NCBI RefSeq assembly: GCF_023016285.1
Contig: NZ_CP095413.1
Location: 2,728,001-2,792,000, forward strand
Source: Muricauda sp. SCSIO 64092
GTDB lineage: Bacteria > Bacteroidota > Bacteroidia > Flavobacteriales > Flavobacteriaceae
Reading direction: 5' to 3'
DNA: 64,000 nucleotides
Position numbers and translations under genes: made by a program. Every line of letters starts with the position of its first letter. The stretch's first letter is position 1. Shown here piece after piece: positions 35,001 to 42,967 of this stretch. The notes beneath the pieces were generated by a model, which worked only from the letters and a program-made list of their open reading frames with translations, ran no database searches and was not told the origin of the DNA.

Positions 35001-35356
35001 AGCACAACTTCCTCCAAAGCGGTCGCTGATTCCGAAAGTTCAGTGCTGATCCTAAAGGATTGCCCAAGATTCAAAAAGACTTCCCGCTTGGTAAAATCAT
35101 TGAAACCAATGTAGGATATTTTAACCTCATATGGACCACCGGGACGCATCCCTGACATACGGTAGAATCCATCAAAATCCGTAGCGGCACCGTAGGTTGT
35201 TCCTGATGGAAGGTGCACGGCCACCACACTTGCCCCTGGAAGAGGCTCTCCTGATGTGTCGGTTACTTTACCTCCCATGGAAGAGGTGGTAACCCCTTGT
35301 GAAAATGCCAATGCAGTCATGAGCATAGCTGCAAAAGCCAAGTAGATTTTTTTCAT
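32066..35356 (-). CDS. Oar-like TonB-dependent receptor with CarboxypepD_reg domain
   Basis: 1096 residues. Signal peptide MKKIYLAFAAMLMTALAFSQ, then an Ig-like regulatory module (MGGKVTDTSGEPLPGASVVA, FDGFYRMSGMRPGGPYEVKI), plug (PTVSRSIADFARITPQAQIR and YIDGAINNDVFGLAGSG), and a barrel ending in WQMQIGLRYIFN. This is the Oar/large TonB receptor type of Bacteroidota, which commonly transport peptides, nucleosides or large ligands; the ligand here is unknown. A single-gene unit with a promoter region containing two inverted repeats and a strong terminator behind. Confidence 0.92.
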   Translation of the reverse strand: MKKIYLAFAAMLMTALAFSQGVTTSSMGGKVTDTSGEPLPGASVVAVHLPSGTTYGAATDFDGFYRMSGMRPGGPYEVKISYIGFNDFTKREVFLNLGQSFRISTELSESATALEEVVLIGDNSGTFDSDKTGAQTNVTLRDINTLPTVSRSIADFARITPQAQIREGDDGFSISIAGQNNRLNAIYIDGAINNDVFGLAGSGTNGGQTGVNPISVDAIESFQIAIAPFDVRVGGFAGGAISAITRSGTNKVQGSAYGFLRNQNLAGKTPPGLVGDGEEREKLADFTALTYGARIGGPLIKDKLFYFVNYERQEDETPQPFLFSNYIGRSSQEDLNNLRQFVSDRYGYNIGGFDNNARTLDSDRLTLKVDWNINEANKLSVRHNYVKAENLEARETENNSIGFLNGSELFTSTTNSTSIELNSKIGNKFANSFVFGYTRVRDDRDPLGNPFPSVTIRDGSGNSTINFGAERFSTANLLNQDIITLTNNFEIYQGAHTITLGTHNEYSKIKNLFFANNFGRYQYFDTFIDTDGDGETDTLSATGLENFLNELPANNYDRGYSLLTGPNVGDESTGASEFELLQLGFYVQDEIQLTDNFKATIGARFDIPIWEDGAENEDFNTRTVALLEAAGKNLQDARVGRGVDTKVMFSPRVGFNWDVNGNRTTQIRGGFGIFTSRLPLVWPAGTYNNNGVTGGSSDERDFDSSALVFNPDVNSQPSHITPGSGEVGGNIDLFAPGFKLPQRFRTNIAIDQKLPLWGLVASADFIWTDNITDVFYENLNLGGPVGNLDGADSRPFYNFFDRIDSTYGGIYLASNTGGGDSYNFTFTLRKPFENGFAGQVSYSYGEANAIFEGTSSQNSSQWRNLQTVNGKNANPPITRSDFNQGHRIIANVSYELKWNDNIKSTLALFYSGEQAPPFSYIYGTPSFPDFVLNDDSRDNALIYVPANRSEINLVDSEDLTADQQWTALNAFIESDDYLRSRRGDYVERNGEQGPWSHVVDLKFLQDFSINTGDTKHTLQFSLDIFNFTNLINSDWGERRVVGNFNEVSLIDVVDGGNANPAFNFDPDILDRIEEIEDDGIQSSRWQMQIGLRYIFN

Positions 35357-35361
35357 TTTAA

Positions 35362-35409
35362 CAGTGTTTAATTAGCACTGCAAAAGTCAGTTAAAGCAAT
35401 AGCTTTAAC
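35362..35409 (-). promoter_or_regulatory. Inverted repeats in the Oar-like receptor leader
   Basis: CAGTG/CACTG (35362-35380) and a perfect 8-bp repeat GTTAAAGC/GCTTTAAC with a four-base loop (35390-35409) lie within 54 bases before the receptor start. TGACTTTTG on the reverse strand (35389-35381) is a near -7 match. The region 35410-35512 between the receptor and pgi is A/T rich with nothing else clear. Confidence 0.4.
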
Positions 35410-35512
35410 GTTAATAAATTATTAAGAAAAAGGAGAAAAATTAGATTAAAACCATTTTAAATTATTGATTGCCAACAGATTGACAAAAGGCATAATTTAA
35501 GGATTTTGTTAA

Positions 35513-37150
35513 TTATTCTTTAAAAAATTGAATAAGATTTAATGTGGAACCATCGTGATTGCCAATTTCTGAATTTTCAAGGTCGGCCAATATGTTTTTG
35601 GCAAGTTGTTTCCCTAATTCCACCCCCCATTGGTCGTAACTGAAGATGTTCCAAATTATGCCCTGCACGAAAATTTTATGTTCGTAAAGGGCAATCAATG
35701 CACCAAGGCTTTTAGGGGTCAATTTCTTGATAAGAATGGTGTTTGTAGGTTTGTTTCCCTCAAAAATTTTAAAGGGCAGCAATTTTTCCACACGCTCTGA
35801 AGCAAGACCCGCCGTTTCAAGTTCCATTTTCACCTCTTCTTCGCCCTTGCCATTCATCAGGGCTTCGGTCTGGGCAAAAAAATTGGCCATTAGTTTATTG
35901 TGGTGGTCCTTATCGCCATGAAGGGACTCCTTAAAACCTATAAAGTCCGTAGGGATGAGTTTGGTTCCCTGGTGGATCAGCTGGAAAAAGGCATGTTGTG
36001 AATTAGTTCCGGGTTCGCCCCAAATGATTGTTCCGGTTTCATAGCCTACCCTTTGTCCGGCCCTGCTCATGCTCTTTCCATTACTTTCCATGATACCCTG
36101 CTGTAAATACGCAGAAAATCGATGTAGGTATTGTGTATAGGGAATAATGGCCTCTGTTTCGGCACCGTGAAAATTATTGTACCAAACGCTCAAAAGTGCC
36201 AGAATTACAGGAATGTTTTTCCCAGGGGCCGTTTCCTTAAAATGAATATCCATGCCATTGGCCCCTTCCAACAATTGCTCAAAGTTTTCATAACCTATGG
36301 CCAAGGCAATGGATAGGCCTACGGCGCTCCAAAGCGAAAATCGACCTCCAACCCAGTCCCACATGGGGAATACATTTTCAGCTGTGATGCCAAACTCTTC
36401 AATTTTAGCGGTATTGGTGGATACAGCGGCAAAATGTTTGGCCACATCACCTTCTGTGGCATATTGCAAAAACCACTTTTTTATGGTGATGGCATTGCTG
36501 AGCGTTTCCTGTGTAGTGAAGGATTTTGAGACCACTATGAACAGGGTGGTTTCCGGATCTAGTTTTTTGAGTACTTCGTACACATGGTCCCCATCAACAT
36601 TACTGACAAAATGGATGTTTAAATGGTTCTTATAAAATTGCAAAGCTTCGGTGACCATTACGGGACCCAAATCCGACCCTCCGATACCAATATTGACGAC
36701 ATCCGTGAATTTTTTTTCCGTATACCCCTTCTTTTGTCCGGAAACAACGGCCTCAGTGAAAGATTTGATCTGCTCCTTAACTTGATAGACCTCCTCGATA
36801 ACATTGGAGCCCCCTACTTTTATGGTATCCCCTTTTTTGGAACGCAATGCCGTATGCAAAACAGCCCTGCCCTCGGTCTCGTTGATGATATCCCCGGAAA
36901 AGTAGGAATGGATCGCATCCTTTAACTTAACTTCCTCAGCGAGCTTTAGTAGTAATTTGAGCGTTTCTTCGGAAACATTGTTTTTGGAATAATCCACATA
37001 AAAATCCTCCCACGCAATGGAAAAGCGTTCCGCCCTTTGTGCATCGGACTCGAAAAAGGATTTTAAATGTTGGTTTTTGATCTCTTCATAATGGGTTGCA
37101 AGGTTGCTCCATGCTTTGGTGGTAGTAGGGTCAATTTTGGGTAAGGCCAT
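35513..37150 (-). CDS. pgi: Glucose-6-phosphate isomerase
   Basis: 545 residues from the ATG at 37150 (a TTG at 37162 is also in frame). Converts glucose-6-phosphate and fructose-6-phosphate in glycolysis and gluconeogenesis. [72 protein letters not shown] and [20 protein letters not shown] are the family's signature blocks with the catalytic residues. It overlaps the M23 gene's end by 20 bases and so ends a four-gene operon. Confidence 0.97.
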   Translation of the reverse strand: MALPKIDPTTTKAWSNLATHYEEIKNQHLKSFFESDAQRAERFSIAWEDFYVDYSKNNVSEETLKLLLKLAEEVKLKDAIHSYFSGDIINETEGRAVLHTALRSKKGDTIKVGGSNVIEEVYQVKEQIKSFTEAVVSGQKKGYTEKKFTDVVNIGIGGSDLGPVMVTEALQFYKNHLNIHFVSNVDGDHVYEVLKKLDPETTLFIVVSKSFTTQETLSNAITIKKWFLQYATEGDVAKHFAAVSTNTAKIEEFGITAENVFPMWDWVGGRFSLWSAVGLSIALAIGYENFEQLLEGANGMDIHFKETAPGKNIPVILALLSVWYNNFHGAETEAIIPYTQYLHRFSAYLQQGIMESNGKSMSRAGQRVGYETGTIIWGEPGTNSQHAFFQLIHQGTKLIPTDFIGFKESLHGDKDHHNKLMANFFAQTEALMNGKGEEEVKMELETAGLASERVEKLLPFKIFEGNKPTNTILIKKLTPKSLGALIALYEHKIFVQGIIWNIFSYDQWGVELGKQLAKNILADLENSEIGNHDGSTLNLIQFFKE

Positions 37151-38423
37151 CTTCTGGGTCAAGGGTTAATAGGTTCTCTTCTTTATTTGGTGATTCAAAT
37201 TGTAAACAATCCAATTGAAACTTTAAGGATTCAATATGGTCAAAATAGGCAGATCGTAATGAATCTGCAATAGGTTCTGCGGAAGGCAATTTTTCACGTA
37301 GGGGGTCCACTTGTCTTCCATTCTTCCAAAAACGATAACATACGTGTGGGCCGCCAGTATTTCCTGTCATTCCAACCCAACCGATTACATCGCCCTGTCT
37401 AACGAACTCCCCTTCCCTTACTTTTTGGGCCTTCATATGCAAATACTGGGTACTGTACATGCTGTTATGACGGATTTTGACATACTTTCCGTTGCCCCCC
37501 CTTCTTCTGGATTCGGTAACCGTGCCATCTGCAGTGGCAACAATGGGTGTTCCTATGGGAGCGGCATAGTCCGTTCCCTTGTGTGGGCGGACCTTGTAAC
37601 CGTAATACGCGATCCTACGTCTTAGATTGTATCTTGAGGACAGGCGATACCCAAATTTTATGGGCGCCCTTAAAAACGTACTTCTGAGATTATTGGCATC
37701 CTGATCGTAATACTCCAGGATGTTTTTTATGGAGTCCGAAACATAGGGAAATGCATAAATGGGCTTGCCCTTGTGTTCAAAATAGGCTGCTTTTATGCGG
37801 CCACTTCCAGCGTAGATGGAATCGTTGATGTACTTTTCGTCGTATATGATCTTGAACTTATCCCCTTTTTCCAACTTAAAAAAATCAACTGTCCACGCAT
37901 AAATTTCAGATAGGTTAATGGTAACGATATAATCCACCCCTAAACTGTCCAGCTCCAAGGACAGACTGCTTTTAATGGTTCCCGCTACTTCCCGCTCAAG
38001 GTATTTCACATTTTTTCTGCCTTTATAGGCCATGGCGGAGTCACGTAAATCCACTACGGTGTAATTTATTTTGTCATTTTGATAGATAAAAACCTGGGCT
38101 TGTTCCAAACTGTCCTTGGATTTAAGGATGAGATAGGGTTTTCCAACCTGTATTTTACGGACATCAAAGGTGTCTTTGTAGTTCTCAGAAATAGTGACCA
38201 CCTTTGGGTAATCCACATGGTTTTTAAGCATAAGCTCACCAAAACTATCTCCCCATTTTACCGTATCCCGAACAACATTGAAGTTATCCAGATTAAATCC
38301 ATAGTGGGTGATGATAGGTTTTTCCACAGGCTCTTCAACCAAGACATTTTCAGCAATTTTCTTGTTCTCCCCACATGATGCCATTACCAGCATTGCTAAA
38401 ATGACGCCCCAATATTTTTGCAT
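37131..38423 (-). CDS. M23 family metallopeptidase lipoprotein
   Basis: 430 residues. [17 protein letters not shown] is a lipoprotein signal (Cys17). The N-terminal half holds LysM/Csd3-like N-domain sequence with [16 protein letters not shown]. The C-terminal third is the LytM fold with zinc ligands in [16 protein letters not shown] (H-x3-D) and [13 protein letters not shown], with STQYLHMKA between. It would cut peptide crosslinks of peptidoglycan at the cell envelope. It follows tryptophan dioxygenase by eight bases. The operon order DUF3108-TDO-M23-pgi is, from memory, recurrent in Flavobacteriia. Confidence 0.92.
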   Translation of the reverse strand: MQKYWGVILAMLVMASCGENKKIAENVLVEEPVEKPIITHYGFNLDNFNVVRDTVKWGDSFGELMLKNHVDYPKVVTISENYKDTFDVRKIQVGKPYLILKSKDSLEQAQVFIYQNDKINYTVVDLRDSAMAYKGRKNVKYLEREVAGTIKSSLSLELDSLGVDYIVTINLSEIYAWTVDFFKLEKGDKFKIIYDEKYINDSIYAGSGRIKAAYFEHKGKPIYAFPYVSDSIKNILEYYDQDANNLRSTFLRAPIKFGYRLSSRYNLRRRIAYYGYKVRPHKGTDYAAPIGTPIVATADGTVTESRRRGGNGKYVKIRHNSMYSTQYLHMKAQKVREGEFVRQGDVIGWVGMTGNTGGPHVCYRFWKNGRQVDPLREKLPSAEPIADSLRSAYFDHIESLKFQLDCLQFESPNKEENLLTLDPEDGLTQN

Positions 38424-38431
38424 GTTCCGTA

Positions 38432-39394
38432 CTAGTTATTTTGGGGATTGAAAATGTGTTCCACCCATTGTTTGCCCCAATTGTCCAATTCATCTTTGGA
38501 ATACAAAGTTGGGAAAAATATTATTCTCTGGAAACTTGGGGGCAAAAAGTCCTTCCAATTGGTGCCTCCAGTGGCATCTACGGCGGTCTTATCTTTTGCC
38601 AAATAGCGGTAGGCAGAGCCCATATGCATTAGCGGCCAGTTTACATTGGCATTGATATCCATTTCCTTAAGGGCCTTAATGAGCGCTTCGTTTTGGTGCG
38701 AAGGACGCATTAGGGCAAGGCATTTATGGTATAGGGTCTGTCCTTGAACTTGCTTTGCTATTCGTATGAGCCTTGGGGTATACCTGTATTCAAATTGCTT
38801 CAACGTCAATGTTTTTTCCCCGGTATGGATATCGGTAGCCCCCTTTTTCCAATATATCTTTTCGTACAAATCCTCAATGGAGCTGTTCTTGGACAGTGTA
38901 TCGCGTTCGGAATGGTGGACCAAATTCTCCAGGGGTGTGGCATGGATTTCAATCATTCTGTATTGCACGGATTGAAATCCGCTAGCGGGAAGCAAAGCCA
39001 TTCTATAGCGCAAAAACTGTTCCCGCTCCATACCATTTATCATAATGCTAAACGATGAGATCAGTGCCTTGTAATAGCTGTTGATGCGGTTTATACGCTC
39101 AATAAAGAAAATGGTGTCCTGGGATTTGTCATCCACCAGCTGTTTTTGTTCATGTAGAATGAGCTTAAAATAGAGCTCTGTAATCTGATGGTACATGATA
39201 AAAATCTCCTCATCCGGGAAATAGGTCCTGGGCACCTGAAGGCTCAATAGGGTGTCTAAATGAATGTAGTCCCAGTAGGTAAGGTAGCGTTGGTAAAGAA
39301 GACCGTCCAGGTAAGAGCTTAAGTCCTGCCCCGAGTTTTTAAATTTTTCTTCAAGCTTGTTGATTTGGGATTGGATACTGTCATCTTTTTTCAT
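38432..39394 (-). CDS. kynA: Tryptophan 2,3-dioxygenase
   Basis: 320 residues. Heme enzyme that opens the indole ring of tryptophan to N-formylkynurenine. The family blocks EEIFIMYHQITELYFKLILH, REQFLRYRMALLPASGFQSV then QYRMIEIHAT, and LMHMGSAYRYLAKDK with DATGGTNWKDFLPPSFQR are visible; the last is the substrate-site GT loop. It is in an operon with a DUF3108 protein 224 bases upstream and M23 peptidase eight bases downstream, so no other kynurenine-pathway gene is adjacent. Role likely tryptophan catabolism or NAD synthesis. Confidence 0.95.
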   Translation of the reverse strand: MKKDDSIQSQINKLEEKFKNSGQDLSSYLDGLLYQRYLTYWDYIHLDTLLSLQVPRTYFPDEEIFIMYHQITELYFKLILHEQKQLVDDKSQDTIFFIERINRINSYYKALISSFSIMINGMEREQFLRYRMALLPASGFQSVQYRMIEIHATPLENLVHHSERDTLSKNSSIEDLYEKIYWKKGATDIHTGEKTLTLKQFEYRYTPRLIRIAKQVQGQTLYHKCLALMRPSHQNEALIKALKEMDINANVNWPLMHMGSAYRYLAKDKTAVDATGGTNWKDFLPPSFQRIIFFPTLYSKDELDNWGKQWVEHIFNPQNN

Positions 39395-39397
39395 TGG

Positions 39398-39618
39398 TCA
39401 GTGCCTCTTTAGGAATTTGTGATTGGAATTGTTATAGGCCAGTTTTAGTGCGGAACGAGGCACGACATAGCAAAAGCTATGGGCGAGCCGGTGCGATGGA
39501 AAAGCATAGCCATGGTTATTGACTAAAATTTTAACGATGTGCCGTGAAAACCGGCCTACTGGCCAGACAGGAAGGGACATAAGAAAATAATTGACAAATT
39601 CCTGAACGGGCCTTAGAT
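39398..39618. other. Structured intergenic spacer inside the DUF3108-TDO operon
   Basis: 221 bases with no gene that I can support. It contains a perfect hairpin CATAGC-AAAA-GCTATG (39466-39481), the related string AGCATAGCCATGG just after it, and GGCC-TACT-GGCC near 39556. G/C content is higher than in other spacers. It could be a dispersed repeat or a structured RNA. Confidence 0.4.
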
Positions 39619-40395
39619 TCAATCCATGATTATTTTGAATTGGTTTCTCAATCCGTTGTACCCATCCAAATCCGCTTTAATGGATCCAACGGCTAAATCT
39701 GCCTTTATGCGCACCGGAATTTTGTTAAGGTCGTTGGAGACCCATAGTGTTAGACTTTCCTCCTCCTTGAACACCCTTCCGGATTGTACATAAGGTCTAA
39801 ATTTAAGACATTCTACCTTACCAAATTTGGTTCGCAATATCTCCTTGCCCAAGTACTTTAGTTTAAACTGGTAAATTCCGTCATCATCAAAAAGCATGTC
39901 CATGGTAAGTGTTTCGCCTTCTACGAAATCCTCAAAGCTATAGGTGTTGCGCAGGTGGTAGGATGCAGACAACAGATCCTGAACTTGATCATTGACCGGT
40001 ATATTGAATTCTTTTTTGTTTTTTTTGTCCTTTAACAGGGCAATATCCTCATCATGGTCAAATCGAATCTCAATATCCTTTGTATAGCCCCCCTCGTAGG
40101 TATCCCTTATAAACTTATAGGGCTTTCCACTTTTTTTATCGAAATAACTTTCAAACGTATTGTCCACCTTAAAGAAAATGCTTGCAAAACCAGTTGTCCT
40201 TCCTCTTCCGATGACGTGATAAACAGAAAGGGAATCAAGACTGTCCGTTTTTAACTGCAAAGTGGCATAGCTGGCATTGAGAATACCGTAATGGATTCTG
40301 TACTTGAGCCATTCCCCCGCTTTAAAAGCGGGCTTCTTTTGCGCTGTTAGACCCATAAAGGTCAATAAAAACAGAAATGTAGCTATCTTTTTCAT
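39619..40395 (-). CDS. DUF3108 periplasmic protein
   Basis: 258 residues from the ATG at 40395, which gives the signal MKKIATFLFLLTFMGLTAQK. The body is a DUF3108 domain: AGEWLKYRIHYGILNASYAT, HVIGRGRTTGFASIFFKVDN, FESYFDKKSGKPYKFIRDTY, ETLTMDMLFDDDGIYQFKL and ESLTLWVSNDLNKIPVRIKA. The fold is a lipocalin-like barrel of unknown function; it is thought to act in the periplasm. First gene of the operon with tryptophan dioxygenase, M23 peptidase and pgi. The longer in-frame extension to 40560 lacks a plausible start. Confidence 0.85.
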   Translation of the reverse strand: MKKIATFLFLLTFMGLTAQKKPAFKAGEWLKYRIHYGILNASYATLQLKTDSLDSLSVYHVIGRGRTTGFASIFFKVDNTFESYFDKKSGKPYKFIRDTYEGGYTKDIEIRFDHDEDIALLKDKKNKKEFNIPVNDQVQDLLSASYHLRNTYSFEDFVEGETLTMDMLFDDDGIYQFKLKYLGKEILRTKFGKVECLKFRPYVQSGRVFKEEESLTLWVSNDLNKIPVRIKADLAVGSIKADLDGYNGLRNQFKIIMD

Positions 40396-40708
40396 AAAGA
40401 CGAAATGGGACATAAAATTAGTACTATCAGAATATATCCCACCACTTTTACAATTACTTAAACAAAAGTTATTCCAAACTATTGTATAAAAAAAGCCCCA
40501 ATGTTGAGCATCAGGGCTTTTTCTAAATAACCAACCAAACTTTAAATTATGAAAAACCAATACTTAAAGTTACAAGGGAACCACCCCTTGTAGGGACAAA
40601 GATAACCTATGTAGTAAGGGGCTCCTTTTATTTTAACCAACTTTAACTATAACGCACGGTTCTTTTGCAATGTTTTAATATTCCATCATAAAAAGTTGTA
40701 AAATCTTA
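40396..40708. other. 313-base gap with a terminator, small hairpins and a shared motif
   Basis: Between the DUF3108 start and the patatin stop. It holds the terminator at 40491-40522, the motif TTTGGTTGGTTATTTAG on the reverse strand just before it, a perfect 7-bp hairpin ACAAGGG/CCCTTGT (40572-40591), and on the forward strand a 14-codon open frame from ATG at 40549 that ends inside the hairpin. No protein gene is supported; the forward-strand reading looks like a leader of a missing gene. Confidence 0.5.
40491..40522 (-). terminator. Terminator downstream of the patatin gene
   Basis: AAAAGCCC (40491-40498) pairs with GGGCTTTT (40514-40521). Reverse-strand reading ends with seven T residues; the forward side also has five, so it may work both ways. 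Confidence 0.75.
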
Positions 40709-42961
40709 CTAAAACCAATACCCTACACTAAAAAAAACGGTGGATTCATCTATTTGGGGTGAAAAGGAATAATAAATCTGAATGGGCCCCATAAAGGATT
40801 CCAATCCATAACCTACCCCAAAACCGGAGTAATTTGGTTCGGTAAACCATTCCCCCGTCCGGAATAGATCGTCCGCTACGTTGGCGGCATTGGCGGAAAA
40901 CAGTAAGTGGCTCTTGGAAGATATTTGGTAATCCAACCGGGCATAGGTCTTTACGAAACTATTGCCGGGCAGGCTCAGGAATTCATATCCAAAGAAGGGG
41001 ATGAAATTATTGATAAGATCATTTCCGAAGCCGCCAAGGACAAAGTCAAATGAGGTTACCGGGGAAGTGCCCAACTTAAAACCTCCTTCCGACTCAATGT
41101 TAAGGGATACATTCCTGAGTGGCTGAAAAGCAACGCCAAGTTTTGCTTTGGATATGGAAAAAGGCCGGAAATTATCGTTAAAGTCGGATGAGAAAAGATA
41201 CCAATGGAAGTCTCCATCAAAAAACAATCCTTTGGTAGGGAAGTACTTATCGTCATAGGTATCCAAAGTCAACCTGCCATAAGCGTTGTAATAATTGCTG
41301 TCCTCAAAAAATACCCTGCCCTCGTTGGACGGAAGGAATGCTTCGCCACCGTCCATGGTTAAATTGCTCAATGTACGGGTACTGTACCGTAACAATTTAT
41401 GCTCCAATCCAACCCTAAAGGCAAACTCTTCGCGAAACACGGTCTGCAGGTATACTTGGTTGGTAAGATCGGTAACATCCAGACTTATGGAACCTATATT
41501 GGGATTATCAAGGACATCAAAATTATTTCGAATGAGGTCAAAATCTATTTCCTCGTCAAAATCGGTGAAGGTGGAATTGACCCCAAAACTCCAATAAAAG
41601 CCCTTGTCCAAATAATATTGGAAATTATACCGTAAATGATCCCCTAAAATGAAGTCAAAGGAGGCCACATCGTCCCGAAAAAAGAAATTTTTCTTGGTAA
41701 TGTTTATCAGTGCGGCGCTTTTGTAGAGATCGTCATAATGGGCGCCCATTTTAATATACATGGTGTTGGGGTTTTCCCGTAGGTCGAGCACTAAATCGGT
41801 TCCCAGTCCATTGGATATTAATTTATATCGAATGGCCTTAAAATTGCCTGTGGCCGAAAGGTTTCCCATTCCCTGCCTTAATTTTTCAAAAGGGATTTTA
41901 TCCCCCAATGCCAATCTGAGCTTTCCTTTGATATACCCCCGGGTATAGTTGTCATTCCCACTAAGGATAAGCCGATTGATCACCAGACTGTCCAGAACGT
42001 TTTTTGCGATGGTGGGACTGAATTTGTCCGTTGGCTGTTTGCTTTCAATTTCCTTCAAGGGAGTTATCATTTGCAGCGCGGCCATTTCCCCACTTTCAAT
42101 GATTTCATCCCTCCGGGGAAAGTCAATGACCGAAAAGTCTTGAATGTCAGGTTTGATATAAACGTCTGTTTTTTCAACCTTTTTTCGCATATCGTTTACG
42201 GTCCTATAATTGTTGATCTGAACAAGAATTTCAGTAGCTGAGGACAAATCCTCCCTTTTGGCCAAAGCATCTTGCACATCAACCCCAATAATGATGTCCG
42301 CACCTTTGTTCTTGACCTCATCCAATGGGTAATTATTGACCACACCGCCGTCTATCAATATTTGGCCGTTTACCTCGGAAGGTTCAAATAATGATGGAAG
42401 GGTGCCACTGGCCATAATGGCTTCTGGGAGGTAACCATTGTCCAATAAAACGGGTTTTCCTGTTTCTATATTGGTGGCGATACATAAAAAAGGGATGGGA
42501 AGTTGGTTAAAATCCCTAACATCCTTAACGTGATAGAGCAAGCGAACGAATTCGTTGTAAATGTTCTGTCCCCCTGAAATTCCCTGGGGAAAGGAAACTT
42601 TGAAGTCATCAAAGGGAAGGCTCAACGCATAACGTTCGGAATCGTCTTTTTCATAAAAGGTTTTGGCACTTCTGGGTACATTGTCCTGGATCAGTTCCGT
42701 TAGGTCCGTTGATTTGAATATGGAATCGAGTTCCTTTCCGGAATATCCTGCGGCATACAGTCCCCCAACAATTGCACCCATACTGGTCCCTCCCACATAA
42801 TCAATTTGGATACCAAGGCTGTCGATGACCTTAAGTGCTCCAATATGCGCCAATCCCTTGGCGCCACCCCCACTCAGTACAAGACCGACCTTTGGTTGTT
42901 CTTGTGCGTAAATGCCCATTGCCCATAGCACGATCAGTAGTGTCAGTATTCTTTTTGCCAT
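40709..42961 (-). CDS. Patatin-like phospholipase fused to an outer membrane beta-barrel
   Basis: 750 residues. Signal peptide MAKRILTLLIVLWAMGIYAQ, then a patatin domain with the oxyanion loop SGGGAKG (residues 30-36), nucleophile S60 in GTSMGAIVGG and the DGGVVNNYPLD dyad. Residues about 310-400 look like a POTRA-type module (LVINRLILSGNDNYTRGYIK) and the last 350 a 16-strand Omp85-like barrel ending FFSVGYWF. This is the PlpD-like type V autotransporter layout: a lipase displayed or released via its own barrel. It is six bases after uvrC, likely cotranscribed with it by position only. Confidence 0.9.
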   Translation of the reverse strand: MAKRILTLLIVLWAMGIYAQEQPKVGLVLSGGGAKGLAHIGALKVIDSLGIQIDYVGGTSMGAIVGGLYAAGYSGKELDSIFKSTDLTELIQDNVPRSAKTFYEKDDSERYALSLPFDDFKVSFPQGISGGQNIYNEFVRLLYHVKDVRDFNQLPIPFLCIATNIETGKPVLLDNGYLPEAIMASGTLPSLFEPSEVNGQILIDGGVVNNYPLDEVKNKGADIIIGVDVQDALAKREDLSSATEILVQINNYRTVNDMRKKVEKTDVYIKPDIQDFSVIDFPRRDEIIESGEMAALQMITPLKEIESKQPTDKFSPTIAKNVLDSLVINRLILSGNDNYTRGYIKGKLRLALGDKIPFEKLRQGMGNLSATGNFKAIRYKLISNGLGTDLVLDLRENPNTMYIKMGAHYDDLYKSAALINITKKNFFFRDDVASFDFILGDHLRYNFQYYLDKGFYWSFGVNSTFTDFDEEIDFDLIRNNFDVLDNPNIGSISLDVTDLTNQVYLQTVFREEFAFRVGLEHKLLRYSTRTLSNLTMDGGEAFLPSNEGRVFFEDSNYYNAYGRLTLDTYDDKYFPTKGLFFDGDFHWYLFSSDFNDNFRPFSISKAKLGVAFQPLRNVSLNIESEGGFKLGTSPVTSFDFVLGGFGNDLINNFIPFFGYEFLSLPGNSFVKTYARLDYQISSKSHLLFSANAANVADDLFRTGEWFTEPNYSGFGVGYGLESFMGPIQIYYSFSPQIDESTVFFSVGYWF

Positions 42962-42967
42962 CGGAGT

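Noticed and set aside
34605..35114. Forward frame in the Oar-like receptor
   Set aside because: Antisense shadow of a strongly coded receptor.
39398..39622. Reverse-strand frame of about 74 codons in the TDO spacer
   Set aside because: It has a TTG-type start only, no family resemblance, and lies in structured spacer DNA. Kept as spacer instead.
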